Part shown: positions 21,629 to 29,943 of the stretch, one piece after another | Numbering within the stretch: position 1 is the stretch's first letter | Layout: the number at the start of each line of letters is the position of its first letter | Source of the DNA: Brienomyrus brachyistius | Lineage: Eukaryota; Chordata; Actinopteri; Osteoglossiformes; Mormyridae | Length of the DNA: 64,000 nucleotides | Direction: 5' to 3' | Assembly (NCBI RefSeq): GCF_023856365.1 | Contig: NC_064536.1 | Coordinates: forward strand, 34,898,776 to 34,962,775 | Translations under genes and position numbers: made by a program | The notes under the pieces: generated by a model | What the model saw: the letters and a program-made list of their open reading frames with translations, nothing else | What the model was told of the DNA's origin: nothing | Database searches by the model: none

Positions 21629-21711
21629 AGCAGGGTGGCCGAGTGGTTAAGGCGTTGGACTTAAGATCCAATGGACGTATGTCAGCGTGGGTTCGATCCC
21701 CACCCCAGCTA
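21629..21711 (+). tRNA. tRNA-Leu (anticodon UAA) inside the Maverick element
   Basis: A complete 83-nt class II tRNA folds by eye. The acceptor AGCAGGG pairs with CCCAGCT, with one A-A mismatch and discriminator A. The D-stem GCC/GGC, a five-pair anticodon stem TTGGA/TCCAA around CTTAAGA, a leucine-type long variable arm and a perfect T-stem GTGGG/CCCAC are all present. The A box (TGGCCGAGTGG) and B box (GGTTCGATCCC) are intact. A T4 Pol III terminator follows at 21717-21720. There is no intron and no SINE tail. It sits between the left-arm ORFs and the integrase, well inside the inverted repeats. Confidence 0.9.
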
Positions 21712-21828
21712 AACTCTTTTGTAAAATATGGGTTAAATGCAGAAAAACACACACACACACAATTTCATTGATGTTCACTCAGTCTGTCAAGAATGACAAT
21801 AAAAAAAAAGCCCCCCTCCACAGAGAGC

Positions 21829-21835
21829 TATAAAA
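21829..21835 (+). promoter_or_regulatory. TATA box for the integrase/capsid unit
   Basis: TATAAAA lies 44 bp before the upstream ATG of the integrase frame (21879), with a pyrimidine-rich CTCTCTCCCCACTCAGTCTG initiator-like region between. It is probably the late promoter of the virion gene block. Confidence 0.6.
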
Positions 21836-21878
21836 CGCCGCATCCCCGCTCTCTCCCCACTCAGTCTGTGTGAAAAGC

Positions 21879-22979
21879 ATGTCTGTTGCCAAGACTACAG
21901 CTCGCGTCTTGAGCCGTTCGTACTATGACCCCAGCCAGCCGGGGTCATATGGGGGCGTCTCCAGACTACAGAGAGCCGTTCGGCTAGCTACTGGAGAAAG
22001 AGTGGGTACTGATGACATCAGAGACTGACTGTCTATGCAAGACAGTTATACTTTACATAAACCGGTTAAAAAGAATTTCCCCAGGAACAGAGTGTTTGTA
22101 CCGAGAGCCATGTATCAGTGGCAGGCCGATTTATGCGACATGCAAGGCCTGGCCGAGTACAACGACGGGTTAAAATACCTCCTTACGGTGATTGATGTCT
22201 TCTCTAAAAGAGCATACACGCGTCCTATAAGAAACAAGACTGGGGTAGTTGTAACCGAGGCCTTTGATTCTATTTTAACCGAGGGGGGCGTCCCCCTTAA
22301 GCTACAGACGGATGCCGGTAAGGAGTTTTTAAATCGGACTTTTCAGAAACTTTTAAAAACTCATAAAATCACCCATTTCACTACGGCTAGTGAACTTAAA
22401 GCTTCCGTCGTAGAGAGATTTAATCGAACGTTAAAAGAGAGGATGTACAGGTACTTTACGGCTAAAAACACTCGGCGATATGTGGACGTGTTGGACGATC
22501 TAATAAAGGGGTACAATCAGTCATTTCACAGCGCTATTAAAATGAAACCTTCCGAGGTCACGCCCGATAATGCTCATCTAGTATTTGATAATCTGTACGG
22601 TCCTCTGAAAAAAAAAAGCACACGCCCACGTTTTAAGTTTAACATAGGGGACACTGTGAGAGTCTCCAAGCACAGTCAGATATTTGAAAAAAAGTACGAG
22701 CAGACATTTACGGACGAGTACTTTGTCATATGTGAACGTGTACCCAGATCCCCGCCGGTGTATAAATTGAGGGACGTGCGCGGTGAAATACTCGAGGGGA
22801 CATTCTACGAAGCGGAGCTGCAGAAAATCAAAATATCTCCGAGACGCGCGTTCAAGGTCAAGAAGGTTATAGGCTCAAAGACCGACAAGAAGGGGAAAAA
22901 GTGGATCTTAGTACATTGGCAGGGTTGGCCCTCGAGGTTCAATTCGTGGATACCGCGGTCAGACTTGATACAGGTTTAA
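21879..22979 (+). pseudogene. Maverick integrase with chromodomain, one in-frame TGA
   Basis: A retroviral-type DDE integrase that inserts the element. From the ATG at 21879 the frame runs to 22979 except for one TGA at 22026-22028, after about 49 codons, where the family has tryptophan. The catalytic acids are seen in WQADLCDM, QTDAGKEF and VVERFNRTLKER. A C-terminal chromodomain-like region (KWILVHWQGWPSRFNSWIP) ends the protein, typical of Polinton integrases. The upstream piece holds the N-terminal region (YYDPSQPGSYGG...). A shorter protein from ATG 22035 would keep the whole catalytic core and chromodomain but lose this N-terminal part. The stop looks like a single G-to-A change. Confidence 0.9.
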
Positions 22980-23003
22980 TTTTTTAAAAGAGGAAGAAAA
23001 AAA

Positions 23004-23792
23004 ATGGAGGATCGCCCCTCTTTTTACCTCACGCTGCCGTCAAACTCTTGTCTCTCCATCTTCCCCGATAACCAGAGTTCCAATTACACTGTGATGTTAT
23101 CGCGACCTATAGAGCTACGGGGGACTTACGAGGTAGCGCTGGCTGAAATCATGTATTGTTACACGTGGCGAAATGTTACATACCCGGAAAATAGTTTTGT
23201 ATTGCGGGATACGGAGGTGGAGGCAAAGAGAGAGGCCGATCCTTTAGTGGATCTGCTTTTCCTTTTTCCTCGGAAAATTAAAGTCAGCTATTATGAATCT
23301 CTGAAACAGATTGTGACAGAGATCAACGCTACGTTAAAAAAATTAGGTAGTGAAGTTTCCTTCTCATACAGCGAGATTACGCAAAGGATTAATATAACGG
23401 GAAACCAGAAATACAAGATCCAATTTAAACCTACTCTGGCCTACATGCTGGGCTTTGAGCCGGGTCAGTGGTATAACCTAGGAGTAGGAGCTAGCTGGTC
23501 AACTTCACCCTACCCGGTTGACATTCACACGGGATTCTACAATATGTACGTCTACTGTAACATCGTGGAACCGCAGCACGTGGGGGAATTTGTAGTCCCG
23601 CTGCTCAGAACCGTTAAAATAGACGGTATGTTCGGCGACGTAGTCACTTTACCGTTCCACAAGCTGCACTACGTACCTGTGAACAAGCAGAGCCTACAGA
23701 ATTTGCATATTGAGATAAAGAACGATCAGAATACTCTGATTAATTTCTCCTACGGAAAAACGATCGTCAAGCTACACTTTTGCCCTGTTTAA
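23004..23792 (+). CDS. Maverick minor capsid (penton-type) protein
   Basis: An intact 262-codon ORF starts 25 bp after the integrase. Its length and pattern (start FYLTLPSNSCLSIFPDNQSS, then a central LAYMLGF and GFYNMYVYCNIVE) match the single jelly-roll penton-like protein of Polintons and adintoviruses, which forms the fivefold vertices. No signal peptide or membrane segment. It lies in the conserved order integrase - minor capsid - core protein - major capsid. The assignment is by pattern and position. Confidence 0.8.
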   Translation: MEDRPSFYLTLPSNSCLSIFPDNQSSNYTVMLSRPIELRGTYEVALAEIMYCYTWRNVTYPENSFVLRDTEVEAKREADPLVDLLFLFPRKIKVSYYESLKQIVTEINATLKKLGSEVSFSYSEITQRINITGNQKYKIQFKPTLAYMLGFEPGQWYNLGVGASWSTSPYPVDIHTGFYNMYVYCNIVEPQHVGEFVVPLLRTVKIDGMFGDVVTLPFHKLHYVPVNKQSLQNLHIEIKNDQNTLINFSYGKTIVKLHFCPV

Positions 23793-23812
23793 AAAAAAAT
23801 TAAAAAAAAACA

Positions 23813-24245
23813 ATGGCGTACCACAATCCTCAGAGATTTATTACGTATTACACCAGTCAGGCGGGACATGGGCCCCGTGATGTACGGGCGTGGGTTGGGC
23901 TCCATGCTCAGTAGGGCTTTTAGATTCGTTTTACCCTTTCTTAAGCGTGGGGTCGATATAGCGAAACCTCATTTGAAATCGGCGGTCAAAGGAATAGGTT
24001 CGGATCTCGCCAGCTCTGTAGTCAGCAGCCGTTTTACAAACACAGCTGACCCCAAGCAGGAAGGGTCGGGTCTGCTATTCCTGTCTCGGAGGAGGGGGAG
24101 TAGAACGAGAGCCCTTCAGGAAAGTCGTAAAAAAAAAAACCTGGCAGAGCCGTCAGGATTCCCAAGTCTCGACCAGCTAAGAGAAACAAGAAACCCCCCG
24201 GGGACATATTTTAAGAGAGAGAGAGAGAGAGAAAACGCCGCGTAA
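23813..24245 (+). pseudogene. Maverick core / pVI-like basic protein (frameshifted)
   Basis: An ATG at 23813 opens a short frame (MAYHNPQRFITYYTSQAG). It continues in another frame from about 23868 (MYGRGLGSMLSRAFRFVLPFLKRG), so one indel lies at about 23860-23870. The second part has an amphipathic, membrane-active-looking helix and then a basic, arginine-rich region. Position between minor and major capsid and the G-rich plus basic composition fit the adenovirus pX/pVI-like virion core protein of adintoviruses. It would act inside the particle, binding DNA or breaching the endosomal membrane. A GA microsatellite (about 24216-24232) sits at its end. Confidence 0.7.
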
Positions 24246-24251
24246 TCAAGA

Positions 24252-25552
24252 ATGGCTCGAGCTCACCGCCTCTCGGCCGAATGCACCAAATCTGAATTGA
24301 TTTGTTTACGGCCCCTATGACGCAATTATCCATAGATCAGACCAATTATGTAGAAATCAACCCATTAAATTCCATTACCGATCAGGATGTTTTGGATTTC
24401 CTAATACCGGGGTCGGGCAATTTCTATCTGGACCTCAACTCTACACTGCTATATCTAAGGCTCAGGATCGTTAGGGCCGATGGAGTCCCCCTGGTTGACG
24501 CCGACCCCTGTGGTATTATACAGTACCCGCTAAACTGCATATTCTCCCAGCTGGATGTGAGTCTGAACGACGTCCTGATCAGTTCTTCCTCGGCCACGCA
24601 CCCCTATAGGTCATTCATAGAGACCCTGCTCAATTTTTCTACGGATACGCTAGAGAGTCAGTTTTCGGCAGGGCTCTGGTACAAAGACGTCGGAGTCGAC
24701 TTGGATAGCGTGGACGTCTCCGCGCAGGGCCCTAACGTGGGGTTGCAGAAGCGAGCTGCCTTCTGTAGAAACTCTCGGGAATTCTCTCTGATGGGACCTA
24801 TACACGCTGATATTTTTTTCAGCGAACGAATGCTGTTAAACAACGTGGATATACGCTTAAAGTTTGTAACGGCTAAAAGCGACTTTAGTCTCATGTGTAG
24901 AAATGACACCGATTATGAGCTGAAAATACTGTTTGTGAAAAAAGTGGAGGTCTCCCCGGCGGTGTCACTGGGTCACTCGGCCGCTCTCATGAAAGCAAAC
25001 ACCCTGTACCCTATAAGCAGGGTAGCCGTTAAAAATTATACGCTCCCCGCACAATCGCGGGTCTGCCCGCAGGACAACCTCTTCCTGGGCAACTTACCGC
25101 GCTACATCGTTTTGGGGATCGTGGACCACGCGGCGTTCGTGGGCACGCGAAACAGAAACCCGTTCAGGTTTCAGCATTGTGACCTGGAATTTCTGAGCTT
25201 CTCCGTCAACGGCCGTCACATACCCAGCAAACCGTTCCAGCCCGATTTTAACGCGAGGCAGTCGGTCAGAGAGTTTTACAACCTTTTCCTGGCTGCAAAC
25301 AGGCATTTAAGGGATTCGCCCTTATGCATTTACCGTGAGGATTTTGAAAAGGGATACTCGCTATTTGCTCTCAATCTCTCCCGAGACGACGAGCTGGACG
25401 GCGGTGCCCTGTCACCCGTCGTCAGCGGCACGTGCCGTCTGGATTTAAGGTTCAGAGCCCTGCTACCTCGAACCATGAGTCTCATCGTCTACGCCTGCTT
25501 CGACAGCGTGATTGAAGTAAACGCCAAGAGACAGGTTTTAGTGGACTTTTAA
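24252..25552 (+). pseudogene. Maverick major capsid protein (one frameshift near start)
   Basis: The long frame of about 416 codons is the double jelly-roll major capsid protein (hexon-like) of Polinton/adintovirus type. Signatures read by eye are TNYVEINPLNSI, DVLDFLIPGSGNFYLDL and ITDQD near the N-terminus, and MSLIVYACFDSVIEV at the C-terminus. The natural start is the ATG at 24252 (MARAHRLSAECTKSEL). A one-base loss at about 24298 puts the first 15 codons out of frame with the rest. Otherwise the protein is intact and of family length. It follows the core protein by 6 bp and precedes protease by 14 bp. Confidence 0.9.
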
Positions 25553-25566
25553 TCATCGTCACCATC

Positions 25567-26112
25567 ATGAACACTCACCAGCTGGAATGCCTTTTACGCT
25601 CCCTGGTGGGGGAAGCTTTTGGAGGCGTGTGGCCTAGCGATTTATTACCCACCAGGATAGAGACCAGGCCCGCTTTTCTGGTCGTAAACACACACGACCA
25701 GAATAGAAAGGGTGAACACTGGGTCAGGATAATTTTGGAGCCCCAAGAGGGCAAAGCATCCTTCTTTGATTCTTACGGTTATCCCCCAGATTCCCCTTAC
25801 TACCCAAAGAGTTTTATGCGCTTCTTGGGGAGGCACGCTACCGAAATAAGGTATAACACGCGTCAAGTTCAATACGACTTTTCTTCCACGTGCGGAGCCC
25901 ACGTCGCCTTTTTCCTCTACCACCGCTTCAAGGGACTTTCATTTCAAGAGACTATGATGTTGTACTCTGACGACTTGAGGAAAAACGACGCTCTAGTATC
26001 CGAGTTTATCAAGAAATACTACAAGTGTATTAGCCGTGTTAACGCCGATAAACTTTCAAAGCCGCAAAATGTATGTTCCTTAAAACTATTTAAAGATTGT
26101 TATGGTTGTTAG
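25567..26112 (+). CDS. Maverick adenain-like cysteine protease
   Basis: An intact 181-codon ORF of the adenovirus-protease family (C5/C48 clan), which matures virion proteins. Catalytic residues are readable: H51 in GEHWVRI, D68 in FFDSYGYPP, Q102 and C109 in TCGAHVAFFLYHR, with the Gln-Cys spacing of seven found in adenain. It starts 14 bp after the major capsid stop, on the same strand, and is the last gene of the rightward block. It carries no lesion, unlike its upstream neighbours. Confidence 0.92.
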   Translation: MNTHQLECLLRSLVGEAFGGVWPSDLLPTRIETRPAFLVVNTHDQNRKGEHWVRIILEPQEGKASFFDSYGYPPDSPYYPKSFMRFLGRHATEIRYNTRQVQYDFSSTCGAHVAFFLYHRFKGLSFQETMMLYSDDLRKNDALVSEFIKKYYKCISRVNADKLSKPQNVCSLKLFKDCYGC

Positions 26113-26292
26113 ATTAATGTTGGGGTAAAAAATAAAAAAAAATAGTTATGGTTGTTAGATTAATGTTGGGGTAAAAAATAAAAAAAAATAGTTATGGTTG
26201 TTAGATTAATGTTGGGGTAAAAAAAATTGTTATGTTAGATTAATGTTGGGGTAAAAATTTTTTTAAAAATGTTAGATTAATGTTGGGGAAAA
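26097..26292 (+). repeat. Tandem repeat between convergent gene blocks
   Basis: Five degenerate copies of a GTTAGATTAATGTTGGGGTA core with A-rich spacers (period about 46 falling to 35 bp) start inside the last codons of the protease and run to the poly(A) signals. Confidence 0.85.
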
Positions 26293-26310
26293 AATAAAAA
26301 TGTGACACCT

Positions 26311-26323
26311 TTTATTCAATAAA
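26311..26323. terminator. Bidirectional poly(A) signals
   Basis: TTTATTCAATAAA carries AATAAA on the plus strand (26318-26323) for the capsid/protease unit and, inverted, AATAAA on the minus strand (26311-26316) for the ATPase unit. This compact convergent terminator is placed just before the minus-strand stop at 26389. Confidence 0.75.
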
Positions 26324-26388
26324 TTTATCATTTTATTAACCAGCGCGTTACAGGCGTTTACATTTTTTTCCACACGTATATAAAACAC

Positions 26389-27216
26389 TTAATCGCTGTA
26401 ATCTATCCACGGAGCATAAGGAGTACCCTTTATAGGCCATAAACGATATTCGGGGGAGGAATCGCGCGGCGTGTGAGGGGTTCCCGCGAGCGGGGGTGGC
26501 GAGTCGTCCGCAATACGTTTTCTACGTCTCCCGAGCTTCTGTTTCACAGGAGGGGAGGAGGGTAGCAGGGGACCCCTTCCACCATAATCTTTAAGATGGT
26601 TTAGGGCTTTCCTGGCTTGGATGTTACCCACGCTCGTGAGGGGTATGTTTAATTCGGATATCACGTTTAAAAAGGGTTCCCAGCCTTTAGGATATTCGAC
26701 GGTCTGGGATTTAGGCTGCGATAAAGTTTTCATCAAATCTAAAATATGGGAACCTTTAATGGGTCTATCTCTGATGATGAGTTCACCCGACTGGGTCCAA
26801 CGTACCGCCCCGTCGGAATCGAGCAGTTTCTGCATGATGTACCCCACGTTCTTTCTAGCCCTGGGCGCCACTTGCTGGACAACTTCCTGTACAGATTTGT
26901 CCCTAGTCGCGCCGCCGCTGTCAGGCCGTCTCCCCTCCTCCTCCTCCTCCTCGTCCATTTTTTCTTTCCGCTCGGTAAGGACAATTTCTCGCCCCTGATT
27001 TTCCTCCTTTCGGACTAGATTCAGATACCTCTGTAGCAATTGATTGTATCTCTTTACTTTTTCATGCAAATTCATACCCGGCTGATTTATTAAACCGTAC
27101 ATCTGGTTTTCAAGTTCGCCCTGGGCCGATTCGCCGATGGTATGCGGGGTCACCCTCTGAGTCAGCGTACGGAGTTGTTGGGGGCTCAGCATAAACATTT
27201 TTTTCACGTCGCTCAT
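26389..27216 (-). CDS. Conserved Polinton protein of unknown function
   Basis: An intact 275-codon ORF. Residues 1-80 are helical (coiled-coil-like around NQLLQRYLNLVRKEEN). A run of acidic residues follows (about 86-100). The most conserved-looking block is RWTQSGELIIRDRPIKGSHI at about 140-160. The tail is basic and proline-rich, then ends in GTPYAPWIDYSD. Proteins with the G-E-L-I...I-x-G-S/T-x-I block recur in Maverick/adintovirus genomes next to the packaging ATPase, and a virion role is likely but not shown. It is the last gene of the leftward block. Confidence 0.75.
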   Translation of the reverse strand: MSDVKKMFMLSPQQLRTLTQRVTPHTIGESAQGELENQMYGLINQPGMNLHEKVKRYNQLLQRYLNLVRKEENQGREIVLTERKEKMDEEEEEEGRRPDSGGATRDKSVQEVVQQVAPRARKNVGYIMQKLLDSDGAVRWTQSGELIIRDRPIKGSHILDLMKTLSQPKSQTVEYPKGWEPFLNVISELNIPLTSVGNIQARKALNHLKDYGGRGPLLPSSPPVKQKLGRRRKRIADDSPPPLAGTPHTPRDSSPEYRLWPIKGTPYAPWIDYSD

Positions 27217-27227
27217 GGGGAAAAAAG

Positions 27228-27569
27228 CTAATTAGCCGTCTTACCGGCAAACAGGCTTGTGACGAATGGCAGAGCCACTGATAAGAGCGGTAGTAAGAAT
27301 CCTCCTCTTTGAAGCACTGCCTTGCGTTTCCTAACAACGCTGTTTTTCTTACAGGCGAAAAGTTTAATCAGTCTTTTCTGTTTCTTCAGCTTTTTAAATT
27401 GAGCTACGGTTAAAGGTATACGGCCTCTTATGAGATTGAGACAGATTTCGGAGAGAGCCAAAATTATGTCATTAGATGGGTCAGCCGTAAGAATCTTTTT
27501 ACGTTTCACCCCCCTCGTCCTCTGTAAAACTTTAAGGGTCGGCAGGTGTTTCCTGAGATGTTCGGACAT
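27228..27569 (-). CDS. Small Polinton protein with hydrophobic C-terminus
   Basis: An intact 113-codon ORF just upstream of the previous gene. The N-terminal 85 residues are basic and helical (LRKHLPTLKVLQRTRG, then KKLKKQKRLIKLF). The end is a glycine-containing hydrophobic helix (RGGFLLPLLSVALPFVTSLF). This architecture is shared by a small protein found in many adintoviruses and has been compared with membrane-active capsid proteins. Here it could act in membrane penetration or inside the capsid. No catalytic residues. Confidence 0.75.
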   Translation of the reverse strand: MSEHLRKHLPTLKVLQRTRGVKRKKILTADPSNDIILALSEICLNLIRGRIPLTVAQFKKLKKQKRLIKLFACKKNSVVRKRKAVLQRGGFLLPLLSVALPFVTSLFAGKTAN

Positions 27570-27589
27570 AGCTTAGTAGTAGTGATAAA

Positions 27590-28283
27590 TCAATGGCTCG
27601 CTGGTAGAAAGACGACGGGTAGAGACCCCGGTAATAATCCGGTCCTGAGTCTAAACTCTTCTGGGCACGTGGCTCTCAAATCGACCAATAAATAACCGTG
27701 CGGTGGCCCAGTGGCCTCTTGATAAGCGTCTAGAAAAAACTTTTTCTGCCAAGGAAACATTTGCTGAGCTAAAACTTTGATTTGCATTCTCTCGCACATT
27801 CTTAAACAGACAATAATAAGTAGTATTTAGGGCTATAGTCCTGCTGTACTTGCCCTGGTGAAATACGTTCTGCACCAAGTAGATGACTGAGATTTGACGG
27901 TGATGTCTGAACCTCGTGAAAGCTTCTGCCACGAGTTTGTTTTCGGACGCGCTGTCCATCAAATCATCGATGATTATCAAGGAGCCTGAGTGGAAGCGTT
28001 CCTCGTCCTCCCAGCTTTTAGGAAGCCCTTGTATAAATTCAATTTCGGTGATCCGATCGCGCAGTTCATCATAAAGCGGCTGATGGGAAGCGAAACACCA
28101 CACAATTTTTTTAACGGGGGCCCCTATGAAACAGTTACTCTGATTTAAAAGCATTTCTTTAGTGAAATAGGTTTTCCCCGAAGAACTCGCCCCTGCGATT
28201 ATAGCCGTAAACGGCAATTCTAAACGGTGATCAAAGTAGACCTCTCTCACGCCGCTACCCATCATCTTGCAAAAAAAAAACAC
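27590..28283 (-). pseudogene. Maverick DNA-packaging ATPase (one frameshift)
   Basis: An FtsK/HerA-type genome packaging ATPase, which pumps DNA into the particle. Walker A is GASSSGKT (residues 31-38) and Walker B is SLIIIDDLM (about 101-109). A conserved downstream FRHHRQISVIYLVQNVF holds the Q-N sensor. The frame shifts near 27800, after about 165 codons. The expected C-terminal part (MFPWQKKFFLDAYQEATG) continues in the other frame to 27590. The starts at 28283 and 28265 (MMGSG) are both possible. Confidence 0.88.
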
Positions 28284-28651
28284 TGATGAAACGGGAAATA
28301 CTGCCCTAATCTTTTAAATCTTTCCGCGCGCAGACACAGACACATACACACACGTGCAAACTGGTGCTGCAGGGGTGTCAGCTTTCACAGACACAGAGTG
28401 CGTGGGTAAACGTTTTTTATAAAAATAAAATGTACAAGTGATAAATGTACAAAACATTTCAGTACACAAGTTTGAAAAATAAAACACACAAGTTACATTT
28501 TAAAACAAATGAACATCTTACTTTGATTTAAAAAAACTTTTCATTTTAAAAAACATCTTACTATGAACATTTTTCATTTTAAAACATTTGTACATCTTTG
28601 ATTTTAAAAAACATCTTTGGAAAAAACTTTTAAAAGACAGTTTTACATTTC
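28284..28651. other. AT-rich non-coding gap right of the ATPase
   Basis: Holds repeats of ACATCTTAC/ACATTTT type and CA-rich patches, with no ORF of note. It is a plausible scar of a polymerase-gene deletion, but no junction can be proven. Confidence 0.5.
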
Positions 28652-28977
28652 AGTAACCAAAAGGCAGAGTTTCCCCGCTAGTCAGCAATCTGCGTTTGTC
28701 GTAGACGACCCTGACCTTTTTATCCAGAGGCCTATTAAACAGGCGAAAACTTTTCCGCTGGTGGTGTGGCTCCACCCCTTTCATTTAACATACTTCTTAA
28801 TGTCTCTAGGGATGGAAGAAAACAGGGCTCTTGGGCCACTGTTTCATCAGACGCCGCGGGTGCCGAGTCGTGTTGCGCAGAGTAATCCGCATCATTTTCA
28901 TTATTAGCGTTGTTGATAATGTCTATTTCATTTAATAAGGCTTCGGGTATAGCCGGTGGTGCTGTTGCCCCGTCCAT
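28652..28977 (-). pseudogene. Small right-arm ORF, unknown
   Basis: An 80-codon frame (28735-28977, start MDGATAPPAIPEALL) is N/D/A-rich and ends with two stops. A basic continuation (RRLLTSGETLPFGY) is readable in another frame to about 28652, suggesting one frameshift. I do not recognise the protein. It lies upstream of the ATPase, in the arm where related elements carry the DNA polymerase. Just before it on the minus strand is a T-rich stretch ending CTATGTACAAG, which could be a splice acceptor. Confidence 0.4.
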
Positions 28978-29127
28978 ACCTGCTGATTCATGTCTCTTGT
29001 AGATTTTCTCTTGACCGGTCAGTGCAGTCTCTCTTGTACATAGAAAAAAAAAGAGAATACCTATTATTAGAATGTTATTTTTTAATTGAATAGCCTTTAT
29101 ATCACACGAATAAAAGAAACAATATAC

Positions 29128-29700
29128 TCACCGGGTAAGGCCTGGATGAAACTTGTGGCTCTTTGGCTGGCACGTAGGGTAAGGTATTGATGAAACTTGC
29201 GCCTCTAGGGCTCGATGGTGATAAAACCGTTTGGCGGTTTTCTTGGAATACCTTCTTTTACCTAAAGAGGAAAACTATGCAAGCGTTGCACATAGGGTAA
29301 GGCAATTATGAAACTTGCGGCTCAAGGGGTCGATGATGATACCTTCTTTACCAAAAGAGGAAAACCCCCGCTGGACCTAATAAATAAAAAAAATATATAT
29401 ATATCTGCGGATGGTTTTTATGTTCGTCGCCTCGTTTCTCTTTTTAACCCATATATGTACTTGTGCAGATAACGGTCATACATGAAAGGCGGAATTTTAC
29501 TGGGAGCCAACGTGCCCAACTTGATGTGTGGGCCACGCGGATCACCTAGCGGGGGTGTACAAAAGTGCGGCCCCATACACTTGACCTACGCTGATGTAAT
29601 ACACACTCTTGCATGAGGAAAAAAACACATACACGTCCAATAAAACCGCCAAGCGCTTTTATTGGGCTACCTTCTTTACCAAAGGAGGAAAACTATGCGG
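29128..29700 (-). repeat. Repeated motifs near the right TIR
   Basis: Two motif types recur. CCTTCTTT(T)ACCNAAAGAGGAAAAC occurs at about 29251, 29340 and 29668, and once inverted just inside the left TIR (about 19359-19383). GGGTAAGG followed by ATGAAACTTGCG occurs at about 29138, 29178 and 29297. On the minus strand the first GGGTAAGG copy abuts CCG|GTGAGTAT, a good splice donor. They may be duplicated leader exons or recombination products. Confidence 0.65.
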
Positions 29701-29943
29701 GCGGTTTTATTGCACGTCAGACCCTCCGCCTCCTCCTCCTCTCATTCTTTGCTCCAACTTTATCATTTTCTCCCAGAGTCTCTCAGAGTTTCTGTCAGAC
29801 TTGCGCAGCAGCACGGCTCTCAGCTCACCGGCATCGCTCTCTCCGCGGATTATCCAAGGCCGTGGGGACCTTACCGCAGTACCGCAACAGACACAGCGTT
29901 CTAAGTCCTTTGCGGATTCTCCAAAGCCCGGGACCTTACCACA

